Of a stretch of DNA of 32,425 nucleotides, positions 17,101 through 25,086 are shown in pieces. The DNA lies in IMG/VR virus record IMGVR_UViG_3300044619_000612, positions 1 through 32,425 of that record, one strand, 5' to 3'. The notes below the pieces were generated by a model that saw only the letters and a program-made list of their open reading frames with translations, ran no database searches and was not told the DNA's origin. Position 1 is the first letter of the stretch; the number at the start of each line of letters is the position of its first letter. The position numbers were made by a program, and so were the translations under genes. The DNA comes from a virus.

Positions 17101-17297
17101 CGCTCTCGGTTACGAGTGATATCCTCTTGAGCCATCGGCTCCAGCTTGAAACCTTGCTGGGCATTGAAGGCCGGTGCTTGTAGTGCAGCTTGAGTACGAG
17201 CTTGAGCTAGCAAACCCTCAAGCTCCGCGACTGCCTCTAGGTCTTGGGCAGCACGAGCACGTTGGATAGCTTGTTGGATGCGGTCAATCTCGTTCAC
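11166..17297 (-). CDS. Giant internal virion/polyvalent protein with zincin-like metallopeptidase motif
   Basis: 2043-residue protein occupying about a fifth of the window. The N-terminal part is helical. Around residues 200-370 there are long Gly/Ala-rich hydrophobic helices (V-A-A-G-V-G-G-S-L-T-S-V-A-P-L-A-G) of the type found in ejected phage proteins. A Pro-rich interdomain region (about 570-710) contains two K-P-R-I-R-V copies. A zincin motif H866-E-I-V-H870 (within TTLHEIVHAKG) has a downstream T-D-E-F that could supply the third ligand. The C-terminal half is helical with further Gly/Ala segments. Such architecture is known from phage polyvalent proteins, which are delivered with DNA. 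The start is GTG at 17297 with TGGAG 6 nt upstream. The peptidase role is inferred from the motif alone. Confidence 0.75.
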   Translation of the reverse strand: MNEIDRIQQAIQRARAAQDLEAVAELEGLLAQARTQAALQAPAFNAQQGFKLEPMAQEDITRNRERYFAIQAKERADIAASEQVGLTDIGRSGLSGTVEAAPSGVTGATQLGAGAYLGEARDTAQGMIRTDPGTVEGLTRTIQGVSNPFSTLVGMFTPEKAPEQLQQAGQANLEETLAIRKRNAEEIEKLKQAYVAEGGSEFAADVAAGVGGSLTSVAPLAGAAIVGGVTRSPAAAMIAQRTLAILPATQAYADSYAEYRAKYPDASEADAQKYAMSMASIEFGVESMIPGGAGGLAGTGLKQATGAVASRTAREGLTEGVTEITSQVAQRELAPALAPQTPEEALYNVGLATTAGTVLGGPINTVGVATERAGLTRAQRVEQQRLAELASRDETGKVAEGAAVVAQAEQAASAREPFREMEQTALSFPEREPTIKDMFSGEETPALAPEQRNLGMTEDLAAAQKDLDSIVTRDREIRDQIAEIESKPAGDSGKLSRSQRTRIKTLREQANNLGIQAEVARARVLEARAAPEAAIPSSLTPEEARTAYLREMQSRQFDQVERERLGEMGGLGAAETGAVFQPTKPRIRVEPEPVQESLPLPKPRIRVGEDLTQQPVPNEVSRRNWQEGPTMEMDLRVPEVPVTEAPVSPVQGTLDLPAPTPLPTTRASRVEAPTQPPAAPIVREDVIDLETGRVTGEQTAEVGVPVNDTQRRQLEDFFTNVKANRSVNLPSDQQAAFARIMNVQVPPEQRKATPLRQALSRARTAWDALAGVKAAVRMGADPKIERYDRLIDSLTTEDMKNVGFTLLQPETEARTPFQRALKDDPKELQTKGSHEVDPATGRDEVTIVGDGYARRDGTATVETTLHEIVHAKGAAAIRAVQEGRETDPAIVQAVRDLEAVRTTLKDSIPKSGLTADEKSAVSYAVSNTDEFVTGVMTNPLVQSALKKENLWDKVRNIIRALLRIPRSQKSLLDEVLDASYSLVDAINKRDAGTRREVTTPDTGARRATVQTTRASRVNEAREQSVGKPTKLRPMPRTDIGRRLDRVGRFLHDWLSANKRGTDETTEAFSKAQGAIQRAHAELQPVGLKLDRLLSGISRRRSDAKAELATKYLSTNDAKEKASIAEKLKYPELVQTLDRARAIMDRVSTDVGREIVKAYEGRTMPESVTNLLQTIKKNLGQYTARVYLADIEDGYASRLWESYKKGDPAAREQLQPLVNKVDGQLNKLASWIQGAKDEAALLSDDRVDFNATDTILGKEIRNRYSNFLGNPGNKPLKELFKELEAFSSSVEKSDLANERDRAVQKLIGVFDDAAQGDALVQYARAMRSDEKATLRRQNVPPELRKAWGEIVDPILLFNVTTARAVAAMANLRSSNYLMDNAPNLFSTREEPETNKMARIPNNPSVYGKMAGMYTIPAVHDAVVAQTAMLGAKGVGNDVTGWLSDGFQKALQGARTVTRWTKLTQIVTNVFNGTILNSLNLVYMPLINGNISPARLKDAFLAAQSLVATAYRTGDPHPRALELLDEGVIDPVQLSTDEEVRARTREARLIEQGAGATRTAARQVLDAGFTNPLNTLKEVVNFFELLPKAWNYYNAKDEFRAAFPDLSEAEIRNLAAEQTNQMNPTYARTRMAVQATETTMVSYTANYMEQIATNTAMAIKVGYTQAANGIRTGNKQLAYMGIKKLMGVSGAMGASYMLPSIVGAALGVVEDDEDQIIAENLPFFENGMQPVIVGVDGDRVVFMDAGRANPGDTVHAPLRAFISAIANIEDGNTEEAARDLEGGVNNLKGQFFGGSMLGTIALSFLQDRRTGQQLERGLPEVYTWLAENAPAPAATTNIANAAYSALVPAQAKGVAESYTRRQKQGDEFNWDTREVLTALRAPVRDASMIDSVSTSARTFQEARRSPSSDLRQVILAPGDISDERFNQLVDDLIESQQEPYNEMLRSLEGIRALGRKQNLSSSETDKMLREGLKAGNIAARDMDAILRGEPFKPKQLSDTFLEDAIANRVRSEQVRQERARLQTLYESRVERVKEIMDDRIKNYNQ
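14249..14261. repeat. GC palindrome CGCGC-GAA-GCGCG, copy 1
   Basis: Perfect 5-bp inverted repeat with a 3-base centre inside the giant gene. It encodes part of T-R-A-S-R-V near residue 1013. Two further copies of the same shape and reading phase occur at 15290 and 16157. Confidence 0.7.
15290..15302. repeat. GC palindrome CGCGC-GAG-GCGCG, copy 2
   Basis: Second copy, encoding T-R-A-S-R-V near residue 666, in the Pro-rich region before the zincin domain. It differs from copy 1 only in the centre base. Confidence 0.7.
16157..16169. repeat. GC palindrome CGCGC-TGC-GCGCG, copy 3
   Basis: Third copy, encoding T-R-A-Q-R-V near residue 377, at the end of the hydrophobic N-terminal section of the giant protein. 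Stem bases are the same as in copies 1 and 2; the centre differs. Confidence 0.65.
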
Positions 17298-17307
17298 ATG
17301 TACTCCA

Positions 17308-17931
17308 TTAGAAGTTTAGATAAGACTTGGCTCGGTCGGTAGCGTTATCAAGCAGGCTCTGGAACTGCGCGAGATTGCCAGCGGCCTGTTGCCGTTGCCC
17401 CGCAACTCCGGGGAACGCGGCGGCAGCGGCTACCGGGTCAATACTCATAGCTGCTTCGTACTGCTCTTGGGCAGACTTGGCGTTCTTCACCAGCGGGTTG
17501 CTGAGTAGACGGCTAATCTGAGCAGATGTAACTGAGGGTTGCGCCAAACCACCACCCATCCCAGACATAGCCGGCTGGTTCATTTGACCAATACGCGCCT
17601 GAGACTCAGCAATCATTTGCTTGCGGTACGGGTCGTTCATCTCACGCTGGGCAGCCGCAGCCTCACGCATAGACTGCTGCTTGAACTCTTTGTCACTGAG
17701 TCCCATGCGGAACTGCTGCTCTTCCTTGCGAGCTTGAGCATCCAGCGCAGCGCGCTTGTTGAGCATCCTCTCTTCGTATTCTCGACGGCTCCGCTCTTGC
17801 GAGTCTGCTGCCTTTCGTGCAATCTGGTCACGTTTCTCTTGGTACTTTCGCTGCTCTCTTTGCTGAAGAGTGTCCATTGTAGCAGCGAACGCTTGCTGGC
17901 TAAGGCCAGTCCACGCATCACCCCATCCCAT
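17308..17931 (-). CDS. Charged coiled-coil internal virion protein (207 aa)
   Basis: 207-residue protein with a long, highly charged helix (about residues 20-110, rich in Arg, Glu, Gln, Lys and Ala) that is almost certainly a coiled coil, then a Gly/Met-rich hinge and a helical C-terminus. The ATG at 17931 lies within the end of the preceding gene (14-nt overlap) with GGGAGG 8 nt upstream. Position just before the giant protein fits an internal core or ejection protein. No family was recognised. Confidence 0.65.
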   Translation of the reverse strand: MGWGDAWTGLSQQAFAATMDTLQQREQRKYQEKRDQIARKAADSQERSRREYEERMLNKRAALDAQARKEEQQFRMGLSDKEFKQQSMREAAAAQREMNDPYRKQMIAESQARIGQMNQPAMSGMGGGLAQPSVTSAQISRLLSNPLVKNAKSAQEQYEAAMSIDPVAAAAAFPGVAGQRQQAAGNLAQFQSLLDNATDRAKSYLNF

Positions 17932-18403
17932 CAGGCATACCTCCCATCATAGGGGCTGGTCCGCCTTGGGGCGGTCCCGGCTGTTGTTCCATAGCAGCGC
18001 CTTCCTCCCCACGCTTCTGGAGAAGAGCGGCTACGTTATCAATAACCCCTTCAATAAACTCATCAGGAAGTGCGATACCGTTGGCCTCGGCTACTTTCTC
18101 AATATCATCCTCAGCTTCGTCAATTGCACCGTCTTCCATGAGCCACACCTCTGGGCTCATTGGGGTGTCAGTGTTCATTGACTCGGTCAAAGTCATCTCC
18201 ATGATCTGAGCAATTACCATTGCCATCGCTTTCTCAGGCTCAGGGCTGGAAAGGGCCGCAACAACCGACTGCTCTCCTTGCTCTGACAAGAAAGCATTGG
18301 TCAGCATGGCTGCTGCAATCTTCTTATCTGCTTGCATTTCCTGCGGAATGGAGTTTCCCGCAGCCTCGTCTTTTTCTTGTGTCACTGGTGCTTTACTGAG
18401 CAT
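17918..18403 (-). CDS. Acidic hypothetical virion-region protein (161 aa)
   Basis: 161-residue acidic, Met-rich, predicted helical protein ending in a Pro/Gly/Met-rich tail. The ATG at 18403 has GGGAGGG about 8 nt upstream, 6 nt after the previous gene's stop. It overlaps the next gene by 14 nt. The sequence does not identify a function; position suggests an internal virion protein or an assembly chaperone for the ejection proteins. Confidence 0.65.
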   Translation of the reverse strand: MLSKAPVTQEKDEAAGNSIPQEMQADKKIAAAMLTNAFLSEQGEQSVVAALSSPEPEKAMAMVIAQIMEMTLTESMNTDTPMSPEVWLMEDGAIDEAEDDIEKVAEANGIALPDEFIEGVIDNVAALLQKRGEEGAAMEQQPGPPQGGPAPMMGGMPDGMG

Positions 18404-18409
18404 ATTGTG

Positions 18410-18778
18410 TTACCCTCCCTGAGTCTGTTGTGAGTTGGACAGACCGGATACTCGCCGGTAAGCCTCGTCATTCGGCACGGGATTCTCAGGGAGACTGGGG
18501 ATGTCAATTGTGTTTTGGAACTGATAGTTTTGTGGGACAAGACCTTGTTGACGAGCGAGACCTCGGAAAGCACTAGCCCGTCGTTCTCGCTCTCGTTGAA
18601 GAGAGCGTTCCGCTAGGGCATTTTCAAACTCCGCCGTTCGCCTCGTCTCGTAACCGGCAAGAGGGACAGATTCTTTGTCCATCATTGCGTTAAATTGGCT
18701 CTCTTCTTTAGCCCCTCTAGATGCCCGTCGAGCTGAATAGGCGCTCATAGCCGCTGTAATAATAGCAGTCCAAGCCAT
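18410..18778 (-). CDS. Small internal virion-type protein (122 aa)
   Basis: 122-residue protein with a short hydrophobic N-terminus (A-W-T-A-I-I-T-A-A-M-S-A-Y) followed by a basic, charged helical middle and a polar Asn/Gln/Pro-rich end. The organisation resembles small membrane-interacting ejection proteins (T7 gp14-like by shape, not by recognised homology). The ATG at 18778 has CGGAGG 8 nt upstream, 3 nt after the previous stop. Confidence 0.6.
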   Translation of the reverse strand: MAWTAIITAAMSAYSARRASRGAKEESQFNAMMDKESVPLAGYETRRTAEFENALAERSLQRERERRASAFRGLARQQGLVPQNYQFQNTIDIPSLPENPVPNDEAYRRVSGLSNSQQTQGG

Positions 18779-18781
18779 GTC

Positions 18782-19720
18782 TTAACCTCCGCCGTAAATA
18801 GAGTTAAACAAGCTCATGAAATTGGGACGGAAACTTTGACCGAAGTTCATGATAGCCTGCTGGACGTAGGGGTCATTCATAGTGCCGGGGTTGTCCCAAA
18901 ACTCATCGCCCATTCGATTGTAAAAGTTACCCATTGCCTGAAGACCCATACCATACTCCGCCATAGTGAGTTGGTTCAAGACATCTCGTTGACCTTGCTG
19001 AGAGTTGTAATAGTCCTGAAGACCCATGCGAGCAGCATCAAACCCAAAGCCTTGCTCCGCAAGACTACGTTGGAATCCGAACTGTTGTTGGCCTCGGGTA
19101 AGATCAGCACCCAATCCGAACTGAGCAAGCTGTTGCTGCTGGAACCGATCAAGACCTTGCTGTTCACCCGAGAACGCAAGGTTCTCACGTTGACGCTGGA
19201 GATCAAGAGCCATTTGCTCACGAGCAAGCTGAGCTTGAATACCTGCGTTGATACCTGCACCAGCTTGTCGCAGACCTTCCATAGTCTGCTGGTTCATGAT
19301 GTCGCGCTCTTGCATCAAACCTTGGTTCAAGGCCCCCATGTTCTCGGACTGGGTGCGTCCGTAGGTCTGGGCATCTGCTTGGGCAATTGGCATAGCCGCT
19401 TCAAGCGAGCTACGCTCGGCACTACCTGCTGCAATCGAACTGTTGAGAAGACCACGGCGATTAGCCGTTTCCAGTCCACGCCTAGCGGCGTTTTGCATGT
19501 AAGCCCCACCACGGTTCATCAAGCCTTGCATCTGGTTCTGGACAAGCTCGTTACCCGTTACGTTGCGGGTGTACGCTCGGTTGTCTGTGCCGTAGATGCC
19601 TTGGGCTTGAGAGTTACGCGGTGGAACGACCTGTTGATAAAGTCCTCGACTCCCAAGAGTACCTGTTGTACCCCACTGGGAGTTCGTGTTTGTATTGGTA
19701 TTTGACACCAACTCAACCAT
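18782..19720 (-). CDS. Gln/Asn/Gly-rich virion protein (312 aa)
   Basis: 312-residue protein rich in Gln, Asn, Gly, Met and Arg. It begins with a polar Asn/Thr stretch. The centre is an extended amphipathic helical region with repeated L-A-R-E-Q-M and F-Q-Q-Q type units. The end is aromatic (F-N-S-I-Y-G). The ATG at 19720 has AAGGAG 11 nt upstream. Its location between the tail hub and the ejection genes suggests a tail or internal virion component. No domain was recognised. Confidence 0.65.
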   Translation of the reverse strand: MVELVSNTNTNTNSQWGTTGTLGSRGLYQQVVPPRNSQAQGIYGTDNRAYTRNVTGNELVQNQMQGLMNRGGAYMQNAARRGLETANRRGLLNSSIAAGSAERSSLEAAMPIAQADAQTYGRTQSENMGALNQGLMQERDIMNQQTMEGLRQAGAGINAGIQAQLAREQMALDLQRQRENLAFSGEQQGLDRFQQQQLAQFGLGADLTRGQQQFGFQRSLAEQGFGFDAARMGLQDYYNSQQGQRDVLNQLTMAEYGMGLQAMGNFYNRMGDEFWDNPGTMNDPYVQQAIMNFGQSFRPNFMSLFNSIYGGG

Positions 19721-19766
19721 TTGGTCACATCTCCTTGTGTGTTATTAAGGGGTGAAGCGGGAGCCG

Positions 19767-22700
19767 TTAAGCGTCCCGCTTACCTCCATTCTGGTACTGG
19801 ACAAGTAGAACTTGGTACACCGTCGGGGGTACAAGCGTCTTCTTGGTTTCATCCCGCTTGATACGGAACGAAAGGCACCGGCCATCCTTGGCGACATTTG
19901 CCATCGTGGTAGATGGCTTCAAGTCGTCACTCACCGTAGCCGCTGGATTACGCGGAAGGGAGATGTTGACATCAGTGGCTGAGTACGAGTCTTCGTCGTA
20001 GTCAGCACCGACCGTAATAGTATACGGTCCATAACCTTTCGTCAAGCCATCTGCCCGAACTTTTCGTACAGTCGTATCTCGGAACGGGTCTTTGTAGAAG
20101 AACGCCGTATCGAAGAACGCATCGAACCAATCACCGTCGAATCCGTATCCCTTCTCAAACTCGTAGACGTACCTTGAGTCCGATGCTGAGATCGCGGAGC
20201 GAGGGCTGTAGTGGGCCATGTGGATTCGCTCTTGGCCGTTACCATCTACTTGCGAGGAGTGAGCAATCGGCACAAGGAACTCGTCCTTGTCTTCGTTGAG
20301 GTAGTACAAGGCGTAGGTGAATGCCAAGCTGCCATCACCGTTCATAGTCAAGAGCAACACTTTACCGTCTCGGAAGAAGATTCGGTATTGGTTCTTGGCT
20401 CGTACGGGAACAGCACACACAACCCCCGCACCTTGGTTCAACGAGAACAGGTTATCCGAACGAGTCATCCGAGGAAGAATCCAAGGGCTCACTTTCTGGC
20501 TGATACGAATACCCACGAAGTTGCCGTACTTCTGGCTTTGTTCAAGGGTTGAGATACCACGGTTATCACAGTACAACGGAATACCCATGTCCACAACCGT
20601 GTACTCAATCGCTCCGGTCTTGGGTGCCAGCGTCTCTACGTTGAACGTATCGGCACTATCTCCGAGAATGGTATAGATCGAGTTCTCACAGAACACACCG
20701 AGGGCTTTGCCACGCATCGCCAGCAAGCCGGTTACGCGGTCACCTACGCCCACCTCAGCAGCACCCGCTATACCGTCAAAGTTTTCGGGTTCACCGGGCA
20801 CAGAGAAGCGCACAGTGCCGTCCTTGTAGCCGAGGGCTAGGTGGTACTGGTGGAACTCTACGTGGCGTGGTTTATCCTCGTCGGAGACGATGGTGTTGGT
20901 CGTGATGAACTGGACGTACTGTTCCTCGTCACCATCATTGTCCGCATCAAATGCGGCGAATGAGAAGGCTTTACCCGCACCACTTACACCGTAGAACCCA
21001 TCCCAATCTTCTCTTGCGAAGAAGTTGGCTGTAATGAACTGGTAGCGAGAGCCCTCGGCAACGATGTCCTTGAGCGCAGGGAAGCCGTTTAGCCCCATCC
21101 CAACGTCACCCGCCGTGGCTCCGCTTACCGTAGCAACTTGGTTAGCGGCAGACAAAGTATCTGCTACGATGTCAAGCTGATGGATGGTGTCGCCTTGGTA
21201 GATACACGTCTTGAATCCGAACCCGGTGACGGGTTGGATGTTGACAAACTGCATCTCTCCGGTAGCGTTCTTGTTCTCAAGTTGTCCGCTCAGAACCGAA
21301 TAGGCAACCAAGTCAGCCGAACACACGTTCGGGGTAGTAGCTCCGAAGTCGTCAGTGATGTAGTAGCGAGCAGCAGGCTGGGTGTAGTACAGCTTGATTC
21401 GGAGACGGTTGATCTTGAATCGAATCCAGCCGCCCGCGTTGGGAACGTCACTACCCACCTGTGCCCAAGATGCGGTGTTATCGGTAAGGAACACCGAGTC
21501 AACTGCACCACCCCACACAACGATACCGAAGTTACCACTGTTGAGATCGTCGAGGTCGAGGCGAGTATTGCCGAAAGTAGAGGTAGAGCCACCCACTACT
21601 GCATTACGTCCAGTATCTTCGTAAACAGCTTGGCCGGTAGTCAGATTAGTACCGGGGGTGTATGTATCTACATCCGAGTAGGCGGCTTGCGTTGTAGGCA
21701 GCGTAACCGTTGTAGTCTCTTTCGACCCAAGCAGCTCGAAGTTGCCCGTCTCGGGGCTGATCTTACCAAGCGCAGCTTGGAACGAGAACTTGTCCGACAC
21801 AGCGTTGGGGACAAAGTTTACGCTTTCAGCGTTGGGACGCTCTTGCTGGTACTGGTGAAGAACGTCGTAGTCAATTTCGACAGCGATACCCGTGATGTTG
21901 ATCTTCTGAGGAAGAGTACCGAGAATCTCACCAAGATTAACGAAGGTGAGGTAGCTCATCGCATCCGAGTTACCTGCGTTGAGGAATCGGGCAGGGGCGG
22001 TGTTGGTCCCCCAAGAGATGCCCGCAGCAGCGTCAAACGACACATCCTCGTAGCCACCCACAAGGGTGCCGAGTATAAAGCGAGGAACGTCCCCGCCAGC
22101 GTCAGGGTTGGCCGTTGACCTACCGAAGATACCCCAGCCAAGGTCAGCCTGTAGGAAGCGCGTATCGGCTGTCTCAAGGGCTTCTGTGGTGGTTGCAAAT
22201 ACAGTCAGGTCGTTGGTGTCTCGCCAACCGGGGCGGGCACGTAGGCCCGAAGGGCGGACAGTTGACACCTCGCCGGGTACGGAGAACCCGTTGAAGAAGC
22301 TGACTGCTTGACCATTCAATCCCGTGGTGTCAGATGAGTCTGACGCATACGAGAAGTTGTTATCAATGGCTCGGGTGATGCGGGTCAGTTCTCCGAACTG
22401 GTCAGTGCCGTCCTCGTAGTTGACCTTCCAACCAGACTCGATGTATTCCCAACCAGCGGTCGGCTCGCTCTTGGAACGCCACAAACCGGCGTAGTCAGGG
22501 ACCGGATCACTTGCAGTCAATGCTCGTGCAGTGAACAACGAGGTGAAATACTCGTTGGAGCCTGAGTTCCAGTTGAACGCATCAGGGACTTCCTTTAACA
22601 CGTCAAACAATCCGCTGGTCGGAGGGGTGCCGTTGAAGACCAGAGTAAGGCCGTTGTAGAACGGAAGGGGCTCAACAAGAAACACACCATCCACAGTACC

Positions 22701-23489
22701 CGCTGCCCAGTCCGAATTGGTTACAGGGTCAGGACTGGTAACAGTAACTTTCAAAACTCGGCAACAAAACGTATTATCTTGGTTACGGAGGATCATATTG
22801 GGTTCGATACGAACTGTGACAGACGGGGTGCCAGCGATTACACCACCCGCGTTCTCAAACCCGAGCCGTAGCTCGTCAGCCACCACATACAGTCGATCAC
22901 GATACCAGTGAGCACCGATGGGCTGGGAAGGTAGGGCATCCACACGGCTACGAAGAATAGCGTTCCAAGTCTGGAAGTCTGCGTAGATGTCTTCGGCGTT
23001 GTCTCCCGTTGGGACAATCGGAGATTCCGTATACCTGACAGCAGTAGCCGCAGCAGTAAACGGCAGCACCAGTCCTTCTGCGATCTCACGCAAGATGGTG
23101 CCAGCCGGAACAACCGAGTCAGCATCGAACCGTGCGTAGATAACCCAATCAACCTCGTCTTCGTCGGTGAACGTCGCGACGGTAACACCGTAGTTGGGGC
23201 TACCCGTGGCTGCTTGGAACACCGACCCAACGCTAGGAACACCGTCACCCGTCTCCACGGGGAACGTCCAAAACTCAACCTGATCCGGGGAGAGTGATCC
23301 ATCAAACCGATCAAACCCGGCTACCGTCTGATAGCCGAGTCGATCCACAACCTCAAAGTTCTCACAATCCCGAAGGGCACCCTTGTCCACCATCAAGTTG
23401 GAGGACACCAGATCAAGACCGGAGTTAAGAGTGATCCCATCATTCTCCAGTTCTACCGGAGGGTTCACTTTAGAATTGACACTCCTCAT
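19767..23489 (-). CDS. Large tail hub/nozzle-like structural protein (about 1240 aa)
   Basis: Very large beta-rich protein. The N-terminal region contains L-N-S-G-L-D-L and V-D-K-G-A-L-R-D-C-E-N-F-E-V, a start pattern shared by podoviral tail tube/hub proteins such as the T7 gp12 and P22 gp10 types. Its length exceeds those relatives, so extra domains are likely. Many repeated strand-turn segments and Trp/Asp-rich loops suggest a beta-propeller body. ATG at 23489 is preferred; GTG at 23501 would add four residues. The start overlaps the adaptor gene by about 20 nt, indicating coupling. Structural role is likely; the exact homologue was not resolved. Confidence 0.72.
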   Translation of the reverse strand: MRSVNSKVNPPVELENDGITLNSGLDLVSSNLMVDKGALRDCENFEVVDRLGYQTVAGFDRFDGSLSPDQVEFWTFPVETGDGVPSVGSVFQAATGSPNYGVTVATFTDEDEVDWVIYARFDADSVVPAGTILREIAEGLVLPFTAAATAVRYTESPIVPTGDNAEDIYADFQTWNAILRSRVDALPSQPIGAHWYRDRLYVVADELRLGFENAGGVIAGTPSVTVRIEPNMILRNQDNTFCCRVLKVTVTSPDPVTNSDWAAGTVDGVFLVEPLPFYNGLTLVFNGTPPTSGLFDVLKEVPDAFNWNSGSNEYFTSLFTARALTASDPVPDYAGLWRSKSEPTAGWEYIESGWKVNYEDGTDQFGELTRITRAIDNNFSYASDSSDTTGLNGQAVSFFNGFSVPGEVSTVRPSGLRARPGWRDTNDLTVFATTTEALETADTRFLQADLGWGIFGRSTANPDAGGDVPRFILGTLVGGYEDVSFDAAAGISWGTNTAPARFLNAGNSDAMSYLTFVNLGEILGTLPQKINITGIAVEIDYDVLHQYQQERPNAESVNFVPNAVSDKFSFQAALGKISPETGNFELLGSKETTTVTLPTTQAAYSDVDTYTPGTNLTTGQAVYEDTGRNAVVGGSTSTFGNTRLDLDDLNSGNFGIVVWGGAVDSVFLTDNTASWAQVGSDVPNAGGWIRFKINRLRIKLYYTQPAARYYITDDFGATTPNVCSADLVAYSVLSGQLENKNATGEMQFVNIQPVTGFGFKTCIYQGDTIHQLDIVADTLSAANQVATVSGATAGDVGMGLNGFPALKDIVAEGSRYQFITANFFAREDWDGFYGVSGAGKAFSFAAFDADNDGDEEQYVQFITTNTIVSDEDKPRHVEFHQYHLALGYKDGTVRFSVPGEPENFDGIAGAAEVGVGDRVTGLLAMRGKALGVFCENSIYTILGDSADTFNVETLAPKTGAIEYTVVDMGIPLYCDNRGISTLEQSQKYGNFVGIRISQKVSPWILPRMTRSDNLFSLNQGAGVVCAVPVRAKNQYRIFFRDGKVLLLTMNGDGSLAFTYALYYLNEDKDEFLVPIAHSSQVDGNGQERIHMAHYSPRSAISASDSRYVYEFEKGYGFDGDWFDAFFDTAFFYKDPFRDTTVRKVRADGLTKGYGPYTITVGADYDEDSYSATDVNISLPRNPAATVSDDLKPSTTMANVAKDGRCLSFRIKRDETKKTLVPPTVYQVLLVQYQNGGKRDA

Positions 23490-24405
23490 ATCGGTTAGCA
23501 CCCCACTTCAGTTCAGGTAGTTTGTTGACGTTAAGACGGTTCTTGTACAAGTTGTACCTACGCTCGGCACGAGCGAACACTTGAGGTTTCTCGTCGTAGT
23601 CTGCGTAGTTCATCAAGGCTCGATACACGATAACGTCGTGATATTCCACCGGACATGCCGGTTCATCGTCATCGTCTACAAGCGTCTGGGGGATAGTTGT
23701 GTACGTAAAGGTCAAGCGGTAACGCTTGTTGGGGCGAGGGAAGAACGTATAGTGACCGTCAGGTGTCTCGGCAATGTACGTCGGAGTTCCGAAGTACCCC
23801 GTGCCTTGGTTTGCTATGTTCTGGTATTCCTCGAACGAAATCCACTTGAGACGGTTACGATCCGCTCCAGTCTCAGGGTCAACGATGTAGAACGAAGACT
23901 TGCTGACTTCGTAGCTGCCTGTCGTATCCGTGACCAAGTCGTAATACGCTTCCCATCGCACCTTGAACACATTCACATTCAAGGGGTCGGGGTCAACTTC
24001 ATCGAACAGTTCACCGGGGATGAAGTTGTTAGAGGTGAGGGGCTCAAGGTCAAGAATGGCCTGAGCGTTACCAGCGTTGAAACTACCGGAAAGAATGTCA
24101 ACTGCTTTGACAGTCAACTCAAATCCAGAAGTGTCTCCCTCGAAAGTAGCCCCCACGATAGTGGTGTGGGGGTGATCTCCATCGACAATCAACACACGCG
24201 GGTTGATGTCAGTCTGGCCTAGCTTTTGAGTGAACTCCCAGTCCTTTCGGGACAGTTGTTCCTCAAACCAAGCATCGGCTACCCACTCCTTAAACTTAGC
24301 TTGAAGCGGGTCGGAGGGAGAGGCGAAGTCACCCACAAGCAACTCGTCCAACTCCACACCAGCCGCTCTAATTGTTTTGTTGACAAGTTCGATAAAGGTT
24401 GCCAT
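23470..24405 (-). CDS. Head-tail adaptor (tail tubular protein A-like)
   Basis: 311-residue protein with the features of podoviral head-to-tail adaptors: an N-terminal helix starting with F-I-E-L-V-N-K, a W-F-E-E-Q-L-S-R-K-D-W-E-F segment, a beta-rich centre, and a C-terminal helical part P-V-E-Y-H-D-V-I-V-Y-R-A-L followed by R-A-E-R-R-Y. It would sit under the portal and join it to the hub. The ATG at 24405 has AGGAGG and a further GAGAGG upstream. Assignment rests on these patterns and on gene order between capsid and hub genes. Confidence 0.72.
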   Translation of the reverse strand: MATFIELVNKTIRAAGVELDELLVGDFASPSDPLQAKFKEWVADAWFEEQLSRKDWEFTQKLGQTDINPRVLIVDGDHPHTTIVGATFEGDTSGFELTVKAVDILSGSFNAGNAQAILDLEPLTSNNFIPGELFDEVDPDPLNVNVFKVRWEAYYDLVTDTTGSYEVSKSSFYIVDPETGADRNRLKWISFEEYQNIANQGTGYFGTPTYIAETPDGHYTFFPRPNKRYRLTFTYTTIPQTLVDDDDEPACPVEYHDVIVYRALMNYADYDEKPQVFARAERRYNLYKNRLNVNKLPELKWGANRYEECQF

Positions 24406-24432
24406 CGCCTCTCGTTATCCTCCTAGTATTGG

Positions 24433-25086
24433 TTATTTGTTCTTGGTCTTTGACTCAAGAATAGCAGAAGTCTCTACCGAGACGTTGCTATCCGTCATCA
24501 TCGACTCAAACTTCTTACGACGCAGAGCGACTTCAAACTCCTTCTGCTCTTCTCGGCGAGGCCACTTACCAAAAATCTCTCGGAACTTCTCACGAACCGA
24601 CTGAGTTTCGCGGGGGGTGCTTGGTTTGATGACAGACTTACCAGCATTACGGCCATACTCTCGGAAAGGGTATGCCTGCACTTGGATGCGGGTCTTGACC
24701 TCGTGCCCTTCCTTGTCGATTTTGGTACGGGTGATGTAGTCCGTGGAGTTTTCAAGGCTCTCCGAGACAATCTCAATAGGGACATCAACCACGATACCCT
24801 TGGGGATCATAGTTACAAAATCATTAACAGAGCACTGAATAGGAGTTTCCTTTTCCTCTTCGTTGGTGCTCTGAACTTCAATACGGGCAAACCCTTCAGG
24901 GATAGCAGAGGCCATGTCATCAACTACGCGAGCCACGCTCTTGTTGCGGCGGCGGTTGTTGATGGCCTTCCTCCACTGATCCTCATCCCAATCTTTATTG
25001 CCGGGGATATTCAGCGACTTAGCAGTACGCTTCAGCTCAGCAAGACCCATCTTGCTAATATTGGTCAGGTCGTTGGTGTTACTCAT
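24433..25086 (-). CDS. Hypothetical protein with SAP/HeH-like N-terminus (217 aa)
   Basis: 217-residue charged protein. Residues about 13-42 (G-L-A-E-L-K-R-T-A-K-S-L followed by W-R-K-A-I) resemble a helix-extended-loop-helix/SAP-type nucleic-acid-binding unit. The middle is beta-like and the C-terminal third is a basic and acidic helix. The ATG at 25086 has AAGGAG upstream. It is the first gene after the post-capsid terminator, so it may have a separate expression level. A DNA-contacting connector role is a guess. Confidence 0.6.
   Translation of the reverse strand: MSNTNDLTNISKMGLAELKRTAKSLNIPGNKDWDEDQWRKAINNRRRNKSVARVVDDMASAIPEGFARIEVQSTNEEEKETPIQCSVNDFVTMIPKGIVVDVPIEIVSESLENSTDYITRTKIDKEGHEVKTRIQVQAYPFREYGRNAGKSVIKPSTPRETQSVREKFREIFGKWPRREEQKEFEVALRRKKFESMMTDSNVSVETSAILESKTKNK

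Noticed and set aside
18836-19705. Plus-strand open frame (289 codons) opposite the 312-aa gene
   Set aside because: Low-complexity codons on the true strand leave the reverse strand open by chance; no independent support.
21138-22118. Plus-strand open frame (326 codons) opposite the tail hub gene
   Set aside because: Antisense shadow in a GC-biased coding region; no recognisable protein features or suitable start.
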